Assembly: GCA_003228195.2 (NCBI GenBank)
Contig: QGNO01000002.1
Span: forward strand, 86,824-150,823
DNA from: Chloroflexota bacterium
GTDB lineage: Bacteria > Chloroflexota > Dehalococcoidia > Lucifugimonadales > QGNO01
DNA length: 64,000 nucleotides
Direction of reading: 5' to 3'
Shown one piece after another: positions 17,205 to 27,192 of this stretch. The position numbers were made by a program, and so were the translations under genes. Every line of letters starts with the position of its first letter. Position 1 is the stretch's first letter. Under the pieces are notes generated by a model. The model worked only from the letters and a program-made list of their open reading frames with translations. It made no database searches and was not told the DNA's origin.

Positions 17205-19508
17205 TTGGTACGAATGAACACAAACAGAATTAAGCCGCAATTGAAGGAGAATGCACACACTATTCTTCAAACTCGTTACTTGGTAGGCTCAGAGACCGCG
17301 CAGGATCTCTTCCTTCGAGTTGCTAAAGCTGTAGCTAAACCAGAGGATCCTAAAACACGAGAGTCATGGGCAACTACTTTCTACGACTTGATGGCGACAA
17401 CTAAGTTTCTGCCAAACTCCCCTACCCTGTTTAATGCTGGAACAGGACAGGGAACTCTTTCAGCCTGTTTCGTTCTTCCTATAGAAGACACCATGGAAAG
17501 CATAATGGAGACGGCTCGCTCATCAGCTATGATCCAAAAATACGGCGGTGGACTTGGATATTCGTTCAGTAACTTACGCCCACGTGGCAGCGGTATAAAA
17601 ACTACCCAAGGGAAGGCTTGTGGACCTATATCGGTTCTAGAAATGCTCAGCTCCCTCTCCGACATGATAACTCAGGGCGGAAAACGCCACGGCGCAAACA
17701 TGGGGATATTGGATGTGTCTCATCCAGAAATATTAGATTTTATTCATATGAAAGATGATGACGTCACAGCTCAAAATTTCAACATATCAATAGCCGTTAC
17801 TGACGATTTCATGAAAGCGGTTGAGAATAATGAAAATTGGGATTTAATAGTTCCTCCAAATAGCGGCTCGAAAAGTGCCGGTGAAGTCGTTGAAACTGTT
17901 CCAGCCAGGGACATCTGGAATAAAATCATCGAGTCGGCCTGGAGGACTGGGGACCCTGGCTTGTACTTCATAGATGAAGCTAACCGCCATAATCCAACCC
18001 CTCATCTAGGCAAGCTTGAGAGCACAAACCCTTGTGGCGAAGTGCCTCTACTGGCTAATGAAGCCTGTAATCTGGGATCTATTGATCTCGGAAAGTTTGT
18101 CACGCAAGGTCTTGGCTCACCAATTTTCGATTTCGAGTCCCTAAAAGAAGTGAGTCGGATAGCAGCCAGATTTCTAGACAACGTGGTTTCTGTTAATGAC
18201 TTTCCCACTAAGGCCGTAAAAAAAGCGGTCGACACTACTAGAAAAACTGGTCTAGGAGTGATGGGTTGGCATGATGCCATTATAAAAATGGGTATGCCTT
18301 ACGAATCAAGAGATGCCCTAGAGTTAGGAAGTAAGGTTATGGCCACAATTAACGAAGCTGCAAAAGCGGTTTCCATAGAACTTGCAAAGGAGCGTGGTCC
18401 TTACCCAGGCTGGCTGCCCCAAACACCTGGCGAGGAGCCAATAAGAAATGCAACCAGGACTTGCATAGCTCCTACGGGAACCATAAGCGCAATAGCTGGT
18501 GCATCTAGCGGTATTGAGCCAATTTTCGCATTAGCGTTCGTCAAAAACGTGCTTGATGGAAAACAATTAAGGGAAGGTAACGAACATTTCATTGAAATAG
18601 CACATGAAAGAGGATTCTACTCAGAGGGGTTAATGGACGAGGTGGCTAAAACGGGATCATGCCAGCAGGTCGCTGAAGTACCAAGTGATGTCAAGGAATT
18701 ATTTAAAGTTGCGAATGAAATTGCGATCGAAGCCCACATACGAATGCAGGCTGTCTTTCAAGCAGAGACTGATCTTGCAGTAAGCAAGACCATAAATATG
18801 GCCAATTCCGCCACCACAGAGGATATAGAAGGTGCCTACTGGCTTGCATACAGAAATAACTGTAAGGGAATAACGATATACAGAGATGGCTCGAAGTCCA
18901 TGCAAGTCCTAGAAGTCAACAGCACGAAAGAACAAGCAGCCGAATCAGAACTTTTGAGCTTATCTGGCCTGAAATTCAAAAGACTACGCCCTCTTCAAAT
19001 GCAAGGAGTTACTGAGCGTGTGAGAACAGGGCACGGCAACACCTACGTCACGATCAACTACGACCAGGAAAAACAACCTTTCGAGGTATTCACAACGCTC
19101 GGAAAAGCCGGGAGTTGTGATTCCGCCAATCTTGAGGCAATAACCAGACTAGTTTCTTTGGCCTTAAGGTCAGGTGTTTTAGCTGAAGACATAGTAGATC
19201 AACTCCAAGGGATCACTTGTCATCCAGTTTGGGATCAAGGAGTTATGGTTAGATCAGGCCCTGACGCTTTGGCACAGGTTCTAAGAAAGCATACTCTACA
19301 GGAATCTGACGAGACCGCTGAACCGTATGGAGCACAATTAGGATTGGAAATCGCCAATACGGTCGGGGCCAAAACAGAAATCACTAAGGAGAGCAACCAG
19401 CCAGTGTCTGCAGTCGGATTCAGTTGCCCAGAATGTAGCGGACCAGTAGCTTTTCAGGAAGGTTGCGTGATATGCCAGTCTTGCGCTTGGAACCAATGCG
19501 GAGGCTAA
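17205..19508 (+). CDS. nrdJ: Vitamin B12-dependent ribonucleotide reductase (class II)
   Basis: TKFLPNSPTLFNAG, QKYGGGLGYSFSNLRPRGS, ESTNPCGEVPLLANEACNLGSIDL, CIAPTGTISAIAGASSGIEPIFA; C-terminal CPECSGPVAFQEGCVICQSC. Confidence 0.95.
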   Translation: MVRMNTNRIKPQLKENAHTILQTRYLVGSETAQDLFLRVAKAVAKPEDPKTRESWATTFYDLMATTKFLPNSPTLFNAGTGQGTLSACFVLPIEDTMESIMETARSSAMIQKYGGGLGYSFSNLRPRGSGIKTTQGKACGPISVLEMLSSLSDMITQGGKRHGANMGILDVSHPEILDFIHMKDDDVTAQNFNISIAVTDDFMKAVENNENWDLIVPPNSGSKSAGEVVETVPARDIWNKIIESAWRTGDPGLYFIDEANRHNPTPHLGKLESTNPCGEVPLLANEACNLGSIDLGKFVTQGLGSPIFDFESLKEVSRIAARFLDNVVSVNDFPTKAVKKAVDTTRKTGLGVMGWHDAIIKMGMPYESRDALELGSKVMATINEAAKAVSIELAKERGPYPGWLPQTPGEEPIRNATRTCIAPTGTISAIAGASSGIEPIFALAFVKNVLDGKQLREGNEHFIEIAHERGFYSEGLMDEVAKTGSCQQVAEVPSDVKELFKVANEIAIEAHIRMQAVFQAETDLAVSKTINMANSATTEDIEGAYWLAYRNNCKGITIYRDGSKSMQVLEVNSTKEQAAESELLSLSGLKFKRLRPLQMQGVTERVRTGHGNTYVTINYDQEKQPFEVFTTLGKAGSCDSANLEAITRLVSLALRSGVLAEDIVDQLQGITCHPVWDQGVMVRSGPDALAQVLRKHTLQESDETAEPYGAQLGLEIANTVGAKTEITKESNQPVSAVGFSCPECSGPVAFQEGCVICQSCAWNQCGG

Positions 19509-19557
19509 GAACAATAGTTATCTAGTCAGTATCTTACAGGAAAATTAACCTAAAGCC

Positions 19558-20022
19558 GTGACCGGGAGGGACCCAGTTATGCTGGAGGAATATCGAAGGA
19601 TTCGTTGGATAATAGACGGGAATCTGCCTCAAATAGAATCTGTTCGCCCAGACGTAACGCCTCTGTCAAGATACACGGATGACTTGATTACAGAAGCTAT
19701 AAAACAAAAACGGTGGATATTGACTTCAAACCGACTTTTTCTCCGCGATAGCAATATCCCCTCTAACTGCCCACCCATTGGCATCGTTGATAGTGCCTCG
19801 TGTTCCGTAGAAGGCCTGCTAAGAAATCTCTTACATTTAGAGTTTCGTCTTCTTAAGCGCAAAGAAAGATATTCCCAGCTCATTAATTCGACAGAAAGAT
19901 TTTTCATAGAAATGGACAGGTCAACATTTAAAGTTAACTCCAAAGGTGGATTTGAGGAGTTAGAAAGTTGGAAGGTGCCTAGTTTCGCGATAACACAAGG
20001 TGTCGAGGGTGCCCCGGCCTAA
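19558..20022 (+). CDS. Hypothetical protein, weak PIN-like (DUF5615/Mut7-C-type) resemblance
   Basis: RWIIDGNLP...TDDLITEAIKQKRWILTSNRLFL resembles PIN-like 'DxNL...VLTxDxDF' patterns; weak. Confidence 0.5.
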   Translation: MTGRDPVMLEEYRRIRWIIDGNLPQIESVRPDVTPLSRYTDDLITEAIKQKRWILTSNRLFLRDSNIPSNCPPIGIVDSASCSVEGLLRNLLHLEFRLLKRKERYSQLINSTERFFIEMDRSTFKVNSKGGFEELESWKVPSFAITQGVEGAPA

Positions 20023-20035
20023 TGACCGAGGCACC
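20008..20035 (+). terminator. Hairpin overlapping stop of the preceding ORF (ggtgccccgg-cctaatga-ccgaggcacc)
   Basis: 10-bp arms with one mismatch; no long T-tract. Confidence 0.4.
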
Positions 20036-20086
20036 TGTCTAGGATAACCCTGGCGTGTTTATTATATTTTATTTCGCCTAATTGCT

Positions 20087-20176
20087 GGGGCATCCTTGCA
20101 CCGTACCGATCGATCCCCAACCGAGGGTTCCCTCGGTACTCTAGCGATCCGCCGCCTCCTGCGGGCGTTTTTCTTT
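20087..20176 (+). ncRNA. Candidate structured small RNA or leader ending in an intrinsic terminator
   Basis: GGGGcATC...GATCCCC, ACCGAGG-GTTC-CCTCGGT (20120-20137), then cgccgcctcctgcgggcgTTTTTCTTTT. Confidence 0.4.
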
Positions 20177-20193
20177 TCGGCCCTTAAAAGGTT

Positions 20194-20232
20194 ACTGGAA
20201 GCTCCCTCGCATATGCGACGAGCTCTTCCAGT
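20194..20232. repeat. Nested inverted repeat upstream of pdxA
   Basis: ACTGGAAGCTC ... TCGCATATGCGA ... GAGCTCTTCCAGT. Confidence 0.6.
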
Positions 20233-20361
20233 GAACATAAGCTATCCTTATACGTCTATTAAGCCCTTTAATGCTCATTGACTGTGAAAGTCCTTCGATT
20301 ATCGATTCATAATACGAATGTGGCAAACGAATACTCAATAAGATTAGACTAGCAACCAACT

Positions 20362-21414
20362 ATGTTCAGCAATATAATCTTAACCATCAAAAATGATACG
20401 GAGAGAACCATGTCTACTCGACCAGTGATTGCGATTACGTTAGGAGACCCATGCGGAATAGGCCCAGAGGTAGTTGCGAAAGCGCTGTCTAGCCGAGAAA
20501 TATACAACGTTTGTGTGCCATTAGTGGTTGGGAGTATCACAGCTATGGAGCAAGGCATAAAAATCGCTGATGCTTCGCTTGCTATAAGGAAAGTTGGGTC
20601 GATTTCTTCGGTCAAATCCTTACCTGGAGAAATTTCAGTGATCGATACCGGTTGGATCCCTCTAGATTCTATTCAAATGGGCAAAATATCAGCCGATGCA
20701 GGAAGAGCCAGCGTTGAATGGGTTAAATATGCTGCTCAATTATGCCTGGACGGAGAGGTCGACGCTATCGCTACCGCACCAATACACAAAGAAGCAGTTA
20801 TTCTTGCTGGTTACAAAGAAGTCGGACATATGGAAATTTTGCAAGCTATGACTCAAGCCCCCCAAGTTGCCACTATGTTGATATCAGGAATCCTAAGAGT
20901 GGTTCACTTGACCACGCATCGACCGCTTAGTGAGGCAGCAAATGCTGTGACCAAAGAAAATGTCTTGGCAAAAATAACTTTAACTAACGACTCTTTTAAG
21001 CAATGGGGATTTAAATCTGCCCGTATAGGGGTCGCTGCCCTTAATCCACATGCTTCTGACGGCGGTTTGCTCGGATCAGAAGAAAGTGAAGCGATAGAAC
21101 CTGCTATAAGAGAAGCAAGTGCTCAGGGCATAAACGTTGTCGGGCCAGTTCCAGCAGACACTATATTTCACCAAGCGATCAAGGGAGATTATGACGTCGT
21201 ACTCGCAATGTATCATGATCAAGGGCACATACCCATTAAGGTATACGGGTTCGAACAAAGTATTAGTGTCAATTTGGGTCTCCCGCTGACACGAACGTCT
21301 GTTGATCACGGTACAGCCTTCGACATAGCAGGGAAAGGTATTGCTCAGGCAACTAGTATGATCGAAGCTATAAAATTGGCTGCCTCGATCGCATCGGGGG
21401 ATGGTATGATCTAG
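20362..21414 (+). CDS. pdxA: 4-hydroxythreonine-4-phosphate dehydrogenase; likely start at 20410 (MSTRPVIAITLGDP)
   Basis: VIAITLGDPCGIGPEVVAKAL...TAPIHKEAVILAGYKEVGHMEIL...ALNPHASDGGLLGSEE...AMYHDQGHIPIKV. Confidence 0.95.
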   Translation: MFSNIILTIKNDTERTMSTRPVIAITLGDPCGIGPEVVAKALSSREIYNVCVPLVVGSITAMEQGIKIADASLAIRKVGSISSVKSLPGEISVIDTGWIPLDSIQMGKISADAGRASVEWVKYAAQLCLDGEVDAIATAPIHKEAVILAGYKEVGHMEILQAMTQAPQVATMLISGILRVVHLTTHRPLSEAANAVTKENVLAKITLTNDSFKQWGFKSARIGVAALNPHASDGGLLGSEESEAIEPAIREASAQGINVVGPVPADTIFHQAIKGDYDVVLAMYHDQGHIPIKVYGFEQSISVNLGLPLTRTSVDHGTAFDIAGKGIAQATSMIEAIKLAASIASGDGMI

Positions 21415-21465
21415 TAAGTTTGAATATAATTTACTCTTATAGCTAGATCAATAGATAAACTAAGC

Positions 21466-22311
21466 TTGATACAATATGAATGCAATTATTATGGTGGCAT
21501 TTTCGTGAATATAACATTCATCGGCGGGGGGATAATGGCAGAAGCCATTATCAGTGGCATACTGCAACATGGAATGGCAAAACCACGAGACATTCGAGTA
21601 AGCGATCCCGCCGCCCAAAGGCGCCATCACCTCACAAACGAATATGGGATAAATGCCACCGACAGTAATTTAGAAGCGGTGGCAGATTCAGACCTATTTG
21701 TCCTAGCAATTAAACCTCAACATTTACTAGATGTTGCGCGTGAAATTAAACATTCAGTAGTGCCCGAACAAACTGGTGTTTCCATCGTAGCAGGAGCCAC
21801 GTTAGAAACATTAACAGGCCATTTAGAGCATCAAAGTATCATCCGCGTCATGCCTAATACTCCAGCCCAAATTGGTGAAGGCATGAGCCTTTGGATCGCT
21901 TCATCTTCAGTAAACGAAGAACATAAAAAATCGACTCGTGAAATCCTTGAAACTTTAGGGAAAGAGTTAGAAGTCAACAATGAAGCCTATATGGATATGG
22001 GAACTGCCCTCAGCGGCAGCGGTCCAGCCTTCGTTTTTCTTTTCCTTGAAAGTTTAATAGATGCAGCGATTGCTCTGGGCATGCCAGCTTCAATGGCAAA
22101 TGCATTAGCAAAACAGACGTTGCTAGGTAGCGCCAAACTCGTCATAGAATCAAGTGACGATCCCACTAAACTTCGAAAAATGGTGACTTCCCCAGGTGGA
22201 ACTACAGCGGAAGGCATCAATATATTTCAAACTATGAATTTTGAGGGAATTGTAAAAAGTGCACTTAGAGCATCGTATGAAAAAGCCAAGGAGCTTGGAG
22301 GTACAAAATGA
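21466..22311 (+). CDS. proC: Pyrroline-5-carboxylate reductase; likely start at NITFIGGG
   Basis: ITFIGGGIMAEAIISGIL...RVMPNTPAQIGEGMSLW...ALSGSGPAFVFLFLESLIDAAIALGM...VTSPGGTTAEGI. Confidence 0.95.
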   Translation: MIQYECNYYGGIFVNITFIGGGIMAEAIISGILQHGMAKPRDIRVSDPAAQRRHHLTNEYGINATDSNLEAVADSDLFVLAIKPQHLLDVAREIKHSVVPEQTGVSIVAGATLETLTGHLEHQSIIRVMPNTPAQIGEGMSLWIASSSVNEEHKKSTREILETLGKELEVNNEAYMDMGTALSGSGPAFVFLFLESLIDAAIALGMPASMANALAKQTLLGSAKLVIESSDDPTKLRKMVTSPGGTTAEGINIFQTMNFEGIVKSALRASYEKAKELGGTK

Positions 22312-22568
22312 ACTTAGCCGCTCTAATTGGATCCATCACTACTCTCCTTTACCTGATCATTCTTGCCAGAGTCTTGCTATCATGGTTTCCTAACGCCTCA
22401 CCGCAGAATCCCGTGGTGAATTTCATTTATTTTATGAGTGAACCGATTCTTTCACCGATAAGACGGCTAATGCCAAGGACTCCGTTTTTTGATTTCACCC
22501 CTATGGTAGCTATAATATTAATCACCATTCTTCAGGCAGTTTCCCTGAGAATAGTAGAATGGCTTTGA
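22308..22568 (+). CDS. YggT family protein
   Basis: 86 aa, two TM; LIILARVLLSWFPNASPQNPVVNFIYFMSEPILSPIRRLMP. Confidence 0.92.
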   Translation: MNLAALIGSITTLLYLIILARVLLSWFPNASPQNPVVNFIYFMSEPILSPIRRLMPRTPFFDFTPMVAIILITILQAVSLRIVEWL

Positions 22569-22665
22569 CTCTAAATACTATTCCAAACATATCAAATACC
22601 ACCTTCCATCTTTGTGCAACTGACGAACCACTTGTAAGATGTGATTTTAACCAAAGAGGTGATTA

Positions 22666-24174
22666 ATGAAAATCAAAGTAAGTAAAGAAAACATCGGCAA
22701 TATCGATACAGACGCTCTCGTTGTAAATTTGTTTGAAGGTGATAAGAAGCCGGCCGGCGCGACTGGGGAAGTAGATAAACTCCTCGACGGCACAATTTCA
22801 CAGCTTATTCAAGAAGATGAAATTACCGGCAAGAAAAATGAGGTCACCCTGATTCATACGCTTAATAAAATGCCGGCATCCAGAGTGATGGTCGTTGGGC
22901 TAGGGGAGAAAGCCAAGTTTTCCTCAGAAGTATTGCGGCAGGTTATGGGAACCGCGGCCCGTCGTCTCAGGAGCGTCAACGTAAAACGTATAGCTAGCAT
23001 TGCTCATGGAGCAGGTATAGGAGGAATGGAAGCTACAGTTTCAGCCCAAACCATTGCTGAAGGTGCTCTCCTTGGACTATATAAATTTGATAAGTACAAG
23101 ACATTACTCAACAATCGATCGAGCATAGACGAATTAGCCATAGTAGAACAAGACGATTCCAAAATCAGTCTACTAAAAGCAGGGGTTAATAAAGGACAGA
23201 TAGTTGCTGAGGCTACTAATTTCGCACGTGACCTAGGAAACGAACCCGCTAATATATTAACGCCGACAGAACTTGCTAATCGAGCCGAAAAAATGGCCAA
23301 GAGAGTAGGCTTAGAATACGAATCCTTGGATAGAAAGCAAATGGAAAAACTTGGTATGGGTGCTTTGTTAGCCGTTGCAGCTGGAAGCAACCGGCCACCA
23401 AAGTTTATCATTCTCAAATACATAGGAGATCCAAGAAATGAAGATAATAACCTGGCTCTCTGTGGTAAAGGCATTACATTCGACTCTGGTGGCATATCTA
23501 TAAAGCCAGCCGAGGGAATGGGCGCCATGAAAGGTGACATGGCAGGAGGCGCTTCCGTAATAGGCGCAATGATGGCTATAGCGCAAATCAAACCCAAGAT
23601 TAACGTTATGGGCATCGTTCCAGCGACAGAAAACATGTCCGGCGGATCTGCTTTCCATCCGGGAGACGTTGTCCGAACGATGTTGGGGAAGACTTTTGAA
23701 ATTATAAGCACAGATGCGGAAGGCCGCATGGTACTTGCTGACGCTTTATCTTACGCAATAGAGCATAAACAAAAGCGATTAGTAGATGTTGCTACATTGA
23801 CTGGTGCAGCTAGTGTCGCTCTAGGGAATCTGGCTGCAGCAATAATGGGTAATGATCAGTCACTAATCAACCACATTATTTACGCAGGAGAAAATTCCGG
23901 GGAAAGATTTTGGCAACTACCCATGTGGGAGGAATACCGGGAACAAATTGTAAGCGACATCGCAGATATCAAGAACTCAGGCGGGCGAGCCGCTGGAACC
24001 ATAGCGGGCGGTTACTTTATACAAGAGTTTACGGAAGGGGTTCCTTGGGCCCATCTTGACATAGCAGCGCTAGCTCGTACCGATCGCGAAAGAGGATACA
24101 CCGTTAAGGGGCATACTGGTTTCCCAGTGCGTACTTTAGTCAGATTGGCTGAAAACCTTGCCAGCGTTAAATAA
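22666..24174 (+). CDS. pepA: Leucyl aminopeptidase (M17)
   Basis: LALCGKGITFDSGGISIKPAEGMGAMKGDMAGGASV...STDAEGRMVLADALSYA. Confidence 0.96.
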   Translation: MKIKVSKENIGNIDTDALVVNLFEGDKKPAGATGEVDKLLDGTISQLIQEDEITGKKNEVTLIHTLNKMPASRVMVVGLGEKAKFSSEVLRQVMGTAARRLRSVNVKRIASIAHGAGIGGMEATVSAQTIAEGALLGLYKFDKYKTLLNNRSSIDELAIVEQDDSKISLLKAGVNKGQIVAEATNFARDLGNEPANILTPTELANRAEKMAKRVGLEYESLDRKQMEKLGMGALLAVAAGSNRPPKFIILKYIGDPRNEDNNLALCGKGITFDSGGISIKPAEGMGAMKGDMAGGASVIGAMMAIAQIKPKINVMGIVPATENMSGGSAFHPGDVVRTMLGKTFEIISTDAEGRMVLADALSYAIEHKQKRLVDVATLTGAASVALGNLAAAIMGNDQSLINHIIYAGENSGERFWQLPMWEEYREQIVSDIADIKNSGGRAAGTIAGGYFIQEFTEGVPWAHLDIAALARTDRERGYTVKGHTGFPVRTLVRLAENLASVK

Positions 24175-24225
24175 CTAACAGAGTACGTGCTAGACACATG
24201 ATCCAGGAAAAACCTTAGTAGGTAT

Positions 24226-25527
24226 ATGGCTAGACAAGGAATGGAAACACCCAAAATATACATAGAGACCCATGGATGTAAGCTTAACGAAGCAGACACC
24301 CAAAATCTGTCAAAGCAGCTAATTGAGGCTGGATACAGATTAACTGTAACCCCAGAGCGGGCTAATGTTCACATAGTTAACACATGTACAGTAACCCATG
24401 TGGCAGACAAGAAAGCTAGACAAGCCATTCGAAAAGCAAAGCGAATCAACAAGCAATCTCTGCTGGTTGTTACAGGTTGCTATGTCGAAAGATCTCCAGA
24501 AGCAGTCTCCCAATTGGAAGGGATAGACCTGTTAATAGGCAACAGAATGAAGCACTCAATAGTCGAAGACATTAGTACACTTTTGAATTTCGTTTCACCA
24601 AAAGCACAGGTCTCGCCAAGCCCAGACGAAGAGTCTATCGCAGCTAATGCGTTGCGTCCGATGATCAAAATCCAAGAGGGATGCAACCAAGTCTGTTCAT
24701 ACTGCATAGTGCCAAAAGTTCGTGGCACGGAACGAAGTGTTGATCCTAACACACTAATAAAAATGGTAAATAAGGCATCTCAAGAAGGACACATGGAGGT
24801 AGTGCTCACTGGCACTCAACTCGGATCGTACGGCTTTGATCTAGTTGATGCGTCTCTCAACACGCTGCTCTCTAGAGTATTGAAAGAAACGACCATACCG
24901 AGGCTTCGAGTATCCTCTTTGCAGCCTCAGGAAATTAATGACGAACTAATTCAACTTTGGGACAACAAGCGACTTTGTCCACATTTTCATTTGCCCCTAC
25001 AAAGTGGATCTTCTACAGTGTTGTCAAGGATGAGAAGAAGATATTCCGTTGAACATTACAGACAAGCCGTTGAGAAAATTAGGGCTCGCTTGCCCTCTGC
25101 TACAATAACAACAGACGTGATTGTGGGATTTCCAGGGGAAAGTGAGAAACAATTCACGGAAACTTACAATCTATGCAAGGAAATTAAATTCGCGAATTTA
25201 CACCTTTTCCCGTACTCTTCACGGCCAGGCACCTCAGCATATTACCTCTCAAACAAGGTGGGGACAAAAGACATTAGGGCTAGGATGAATCTGATGCTCA
25301 ATCTAGCGAAACTACAAGCCTCGGATTACAAGAAGAGTATCTTAGGTACAACAAGCAAGGTACTATGGGAAACGCACAAGAAAATTGGGAATGCTACGAC
25401 TTGGTCTGGGCTAACTGACAACTATATTCGAGTAACGACTACGTCCGATAAACCACTACGGAATGTTATAACTCCAGTGGAGCTGGAAAAATTTACTAAC
25501 GGCGTAGTATGGGCACGAATTCTGTAG
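24226..25527 (+). CDS. mtaB: tRNA t6A37 methylthiotransferase (MtaB-type radical SAM)
   Basis: PKIYIETHGCKLNEADTQNL...IVNTCTVTHVADKKARQAIRKA...IKIQEGCNQVCSYCIVPKVRGTERS...PLQSGSSTVLSRMRRRY. Confidence 0.93.
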   Translation: MARQGMETPKIYIETHGCKLNEADTQNLSKQLIEAGYRLTVTPERANVHIVNTCTVTHVADKKARQAIRKAKRINKQSLLVVTGCYVERSPEAVSQLEGIDLLIGNRMKHSIVEDISTLLNFVSPKAQVSPSPDEESIAANALRPMIKIQEGCNQVCSYCIVPKVRGTERSVDPNTLIKMVNKASQEGHMEVVLTGTQLGSYGFDLVDASLNTLLSRVLKETTIPRLRVSSLQPQEINDELIQLWDNKRLCPHFHLPLQSGSSTVLSRMRRRYSVEHYRQAVEKIRARLPSATITTDVIVGFPGESEKQFTETYNLCKEIKFANLHLFPYSSRPGTSAYYLSNKVGTKDIRARMNLMLNLAKLQASDYKKSILGTTSKVLWETHKKIGNATTWSGLTDNYIRVTTTSDKPLRNVITPVELEKFTNGVVWARIL

Positions 25528-25572
25528 TCAATGGCCTCTGGAAGCTCAAGCGCTACTCTAATCTAACCCACC

Positions 25573-26409
25573 TTATAGAACGACAGAACGGAAGCTGTAG
25601 TGTCCGTTTCGACGCTCCAAATACCCGGCCTTTTGGTCATGTCCATGGCTAAATATCATCAACCAACCACTACTTTCAGCCTCTTTCAAAATCTCCCGTT
25701 TCCAAGCCAGGGTCTCTTCCGGGTCGTGATCCACCGAAGCTATGCATGTCAAATCTAAGTGGTGTCGAGTTGGTATCAAGTCACCCATGAAGGCAACTTT
25801 TTCACCGCCGTAGTTGACCAAAACTATTTGATGCCCCGGCGCTGGACCATTAGCTACTTTCACCCGGACCCCAGGCGCCACATCCTCGTCGCCATCAAGC
25901 AGACATAGTTGTTCACGATCTTTTAGGGGCATGAAATCTTCTCGATTAAAGTATCCCGCACCTCTCTCAGTAGGCTCTATAGCCTGTTTCCAAGCATCAG
26001 ATTGAACATAATAAGTAGCGTTTGGAAAAGTAGGGACTGGGGCCCCTGATCGATCTAAACGTGTGCTTCCTCCACTGTGATCAAACTGAAGATGTGTAAG
26101 GATTACACCTGTTACATCTTTTGGCCCAATGCCATAACTTCTGAATTCGCGGCCAAGTCGGCTAGTTCCCAAACCAAACTTGTCCTTAGCAGAATCAGAC
26201 TGTTTAGTTCCAACCCCAGTATCCACCAAAATGCACTTATCGCCGTTCTTGATAAGCAAGCAGTTTAATCCCATCGTTACACGGTTTCGGCGATCAGGAG
26301 GTTTTTTTTGTTCCCAGTCTACCTTCGGAACAGAGCCGAAAACACACCCACCATCTACCTTTATAATCCCGTCACTGAGAAGCATTAAAGAGGTACCTTG
26401 AGTTCTCAT
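25573..26409 (-). CDS. MBL-fold metallohydrolase
   Basis: LVDTGVGTK...VILTHLQFDHSGGSTRLD...VAFMGDLIPTRHHL...FSHGHDQ. Confidence 0.9.
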   Translation of the reverse strand: MRTQGTSLMLLSDGIIKVDGGCVFGSVPKVDWEQKKPPDRRNRVTMGLNCLLIKNGDKCILVDTGVGTKQSDSAKDKFGLGTSRLGREFRSYGIGPKDVTGVILTHLQFDHSGGSTRLDRSGAPVPTFPNATYYVQSDAWKQAIEPTERGAGYFNREDFMPLKDREQLCLLDGDEDVAPGVRVKVANGPAPGHQIVLVNYGGEKVAFMGDLIPTRHHLDLTCIASVDHDPEETLAWKREILKEAESSGWLMIFSHGHDQKAGYLERRNGHYSFRSVVL

Positions 26410-26675
26410 TTTTTTGACACCTCCATAAAAAAAGTTAGCTTATCGACATTATCCCGACGCACGAAACCAACCAATCACAGTTTCCTTAATGGGGTATTAT
26501 GGCTTGATCAGCCATTCGACCTACAACACAAAACGAACCCACAACTAAGCCGTCGCAACTCGCCAGAAGCACCCCTCAAGAAAGCCCAGATTCACTAAAG
26601 AACCGTAGGAGGCGACAGTTCTTGGTGCACCTTAACCGTGCTTGGAATGTCTGTCAACCCTAGATTTTAATTCGA

Positions 26676-26704
26676 TTGAATCATCTTTCAATTTGGATTA
26701 AAAT
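26676..26704 (+). promoter_or_regulatory. Sigma70-like promoter (TTGAAT-N17-TAAAAT) upstream of J-domain gene
   Basis: TTGAAT 26676-26681, 17-nt spacer, TAAAAT 26699-26704. Confidence 0.5.
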
Positions 26705-26786
26705 TAACCCTTAACAATGGGCCAGTATGGGGCCTGTAGCAAAAACTCGTCGACCAAAATGAGTGAGGTGAAGTATCCGACTACCG

Positions 26787-27113
26787 TTGTTTCTTGTCAC
26801 TTGGATGGGAATTCTAATAGCTCGGTTTCTGCTACGTCAACTAGGAATACAAGGATCCGCCAGAGAGAAAACTCAGTATCGGACTTACAATTCTCATGGG
26901 CGTCCTTTTGGTTCGAGAATCAATACAAGATCCCCGTACGAAATCTTGGGGGTAACTCCCAAATCTACAAGAGATGAAATCAAAAAAAAATACCGTGCAC
27001 TAGTACACCAATATCACCCTGACAAGGTTGCTCATCTGGCGGTAGAGTTTAGGGAGGTTGCTGAAAAGCGAATAAGAGACATCAACGCCGCATATAAGGA
27101 ACTAACCCGTTAA
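26787..27113 (+). CDS. J-domain protein (DnaJ-like) with N-terminal hydrophobic segment
   Basis: SPYEILGVTPKSTRDEIKKKYRALVHQYHPDKVAHL...RIRDINAAYKEL, HPD motif; N-term WMGILIARFLLRQLG. Confidence 0.87.
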   Translation: MFLVTWMGILIARFLLRQLGIQGSAREKTQYRTYNSHGRPFGSRINTRSPYEILGVTPKSTRDEIKKKYRALVHQYHPDKVAHLAVEFREVAEKRIRDINAAYKELTR

Positions 27114-27192
27114 CCTCCTTGGATCACTCAATTGCGCATTCTATAAGGCGTGCTGCGGGAAGTCATTATGATACATTTGTGCGTGTAAACCA

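Noticed and set aside
23004-23729. 241-aa minus-strand ORF inside pepA
   Set aside because: Antisense shadow of the clear M17 aminopeptidase; no protein-family features
26398-26598. 66-aa ORF between MBL hydrolase and J-domain gene
   Set aside because: No RBS, no family features, atypical composition
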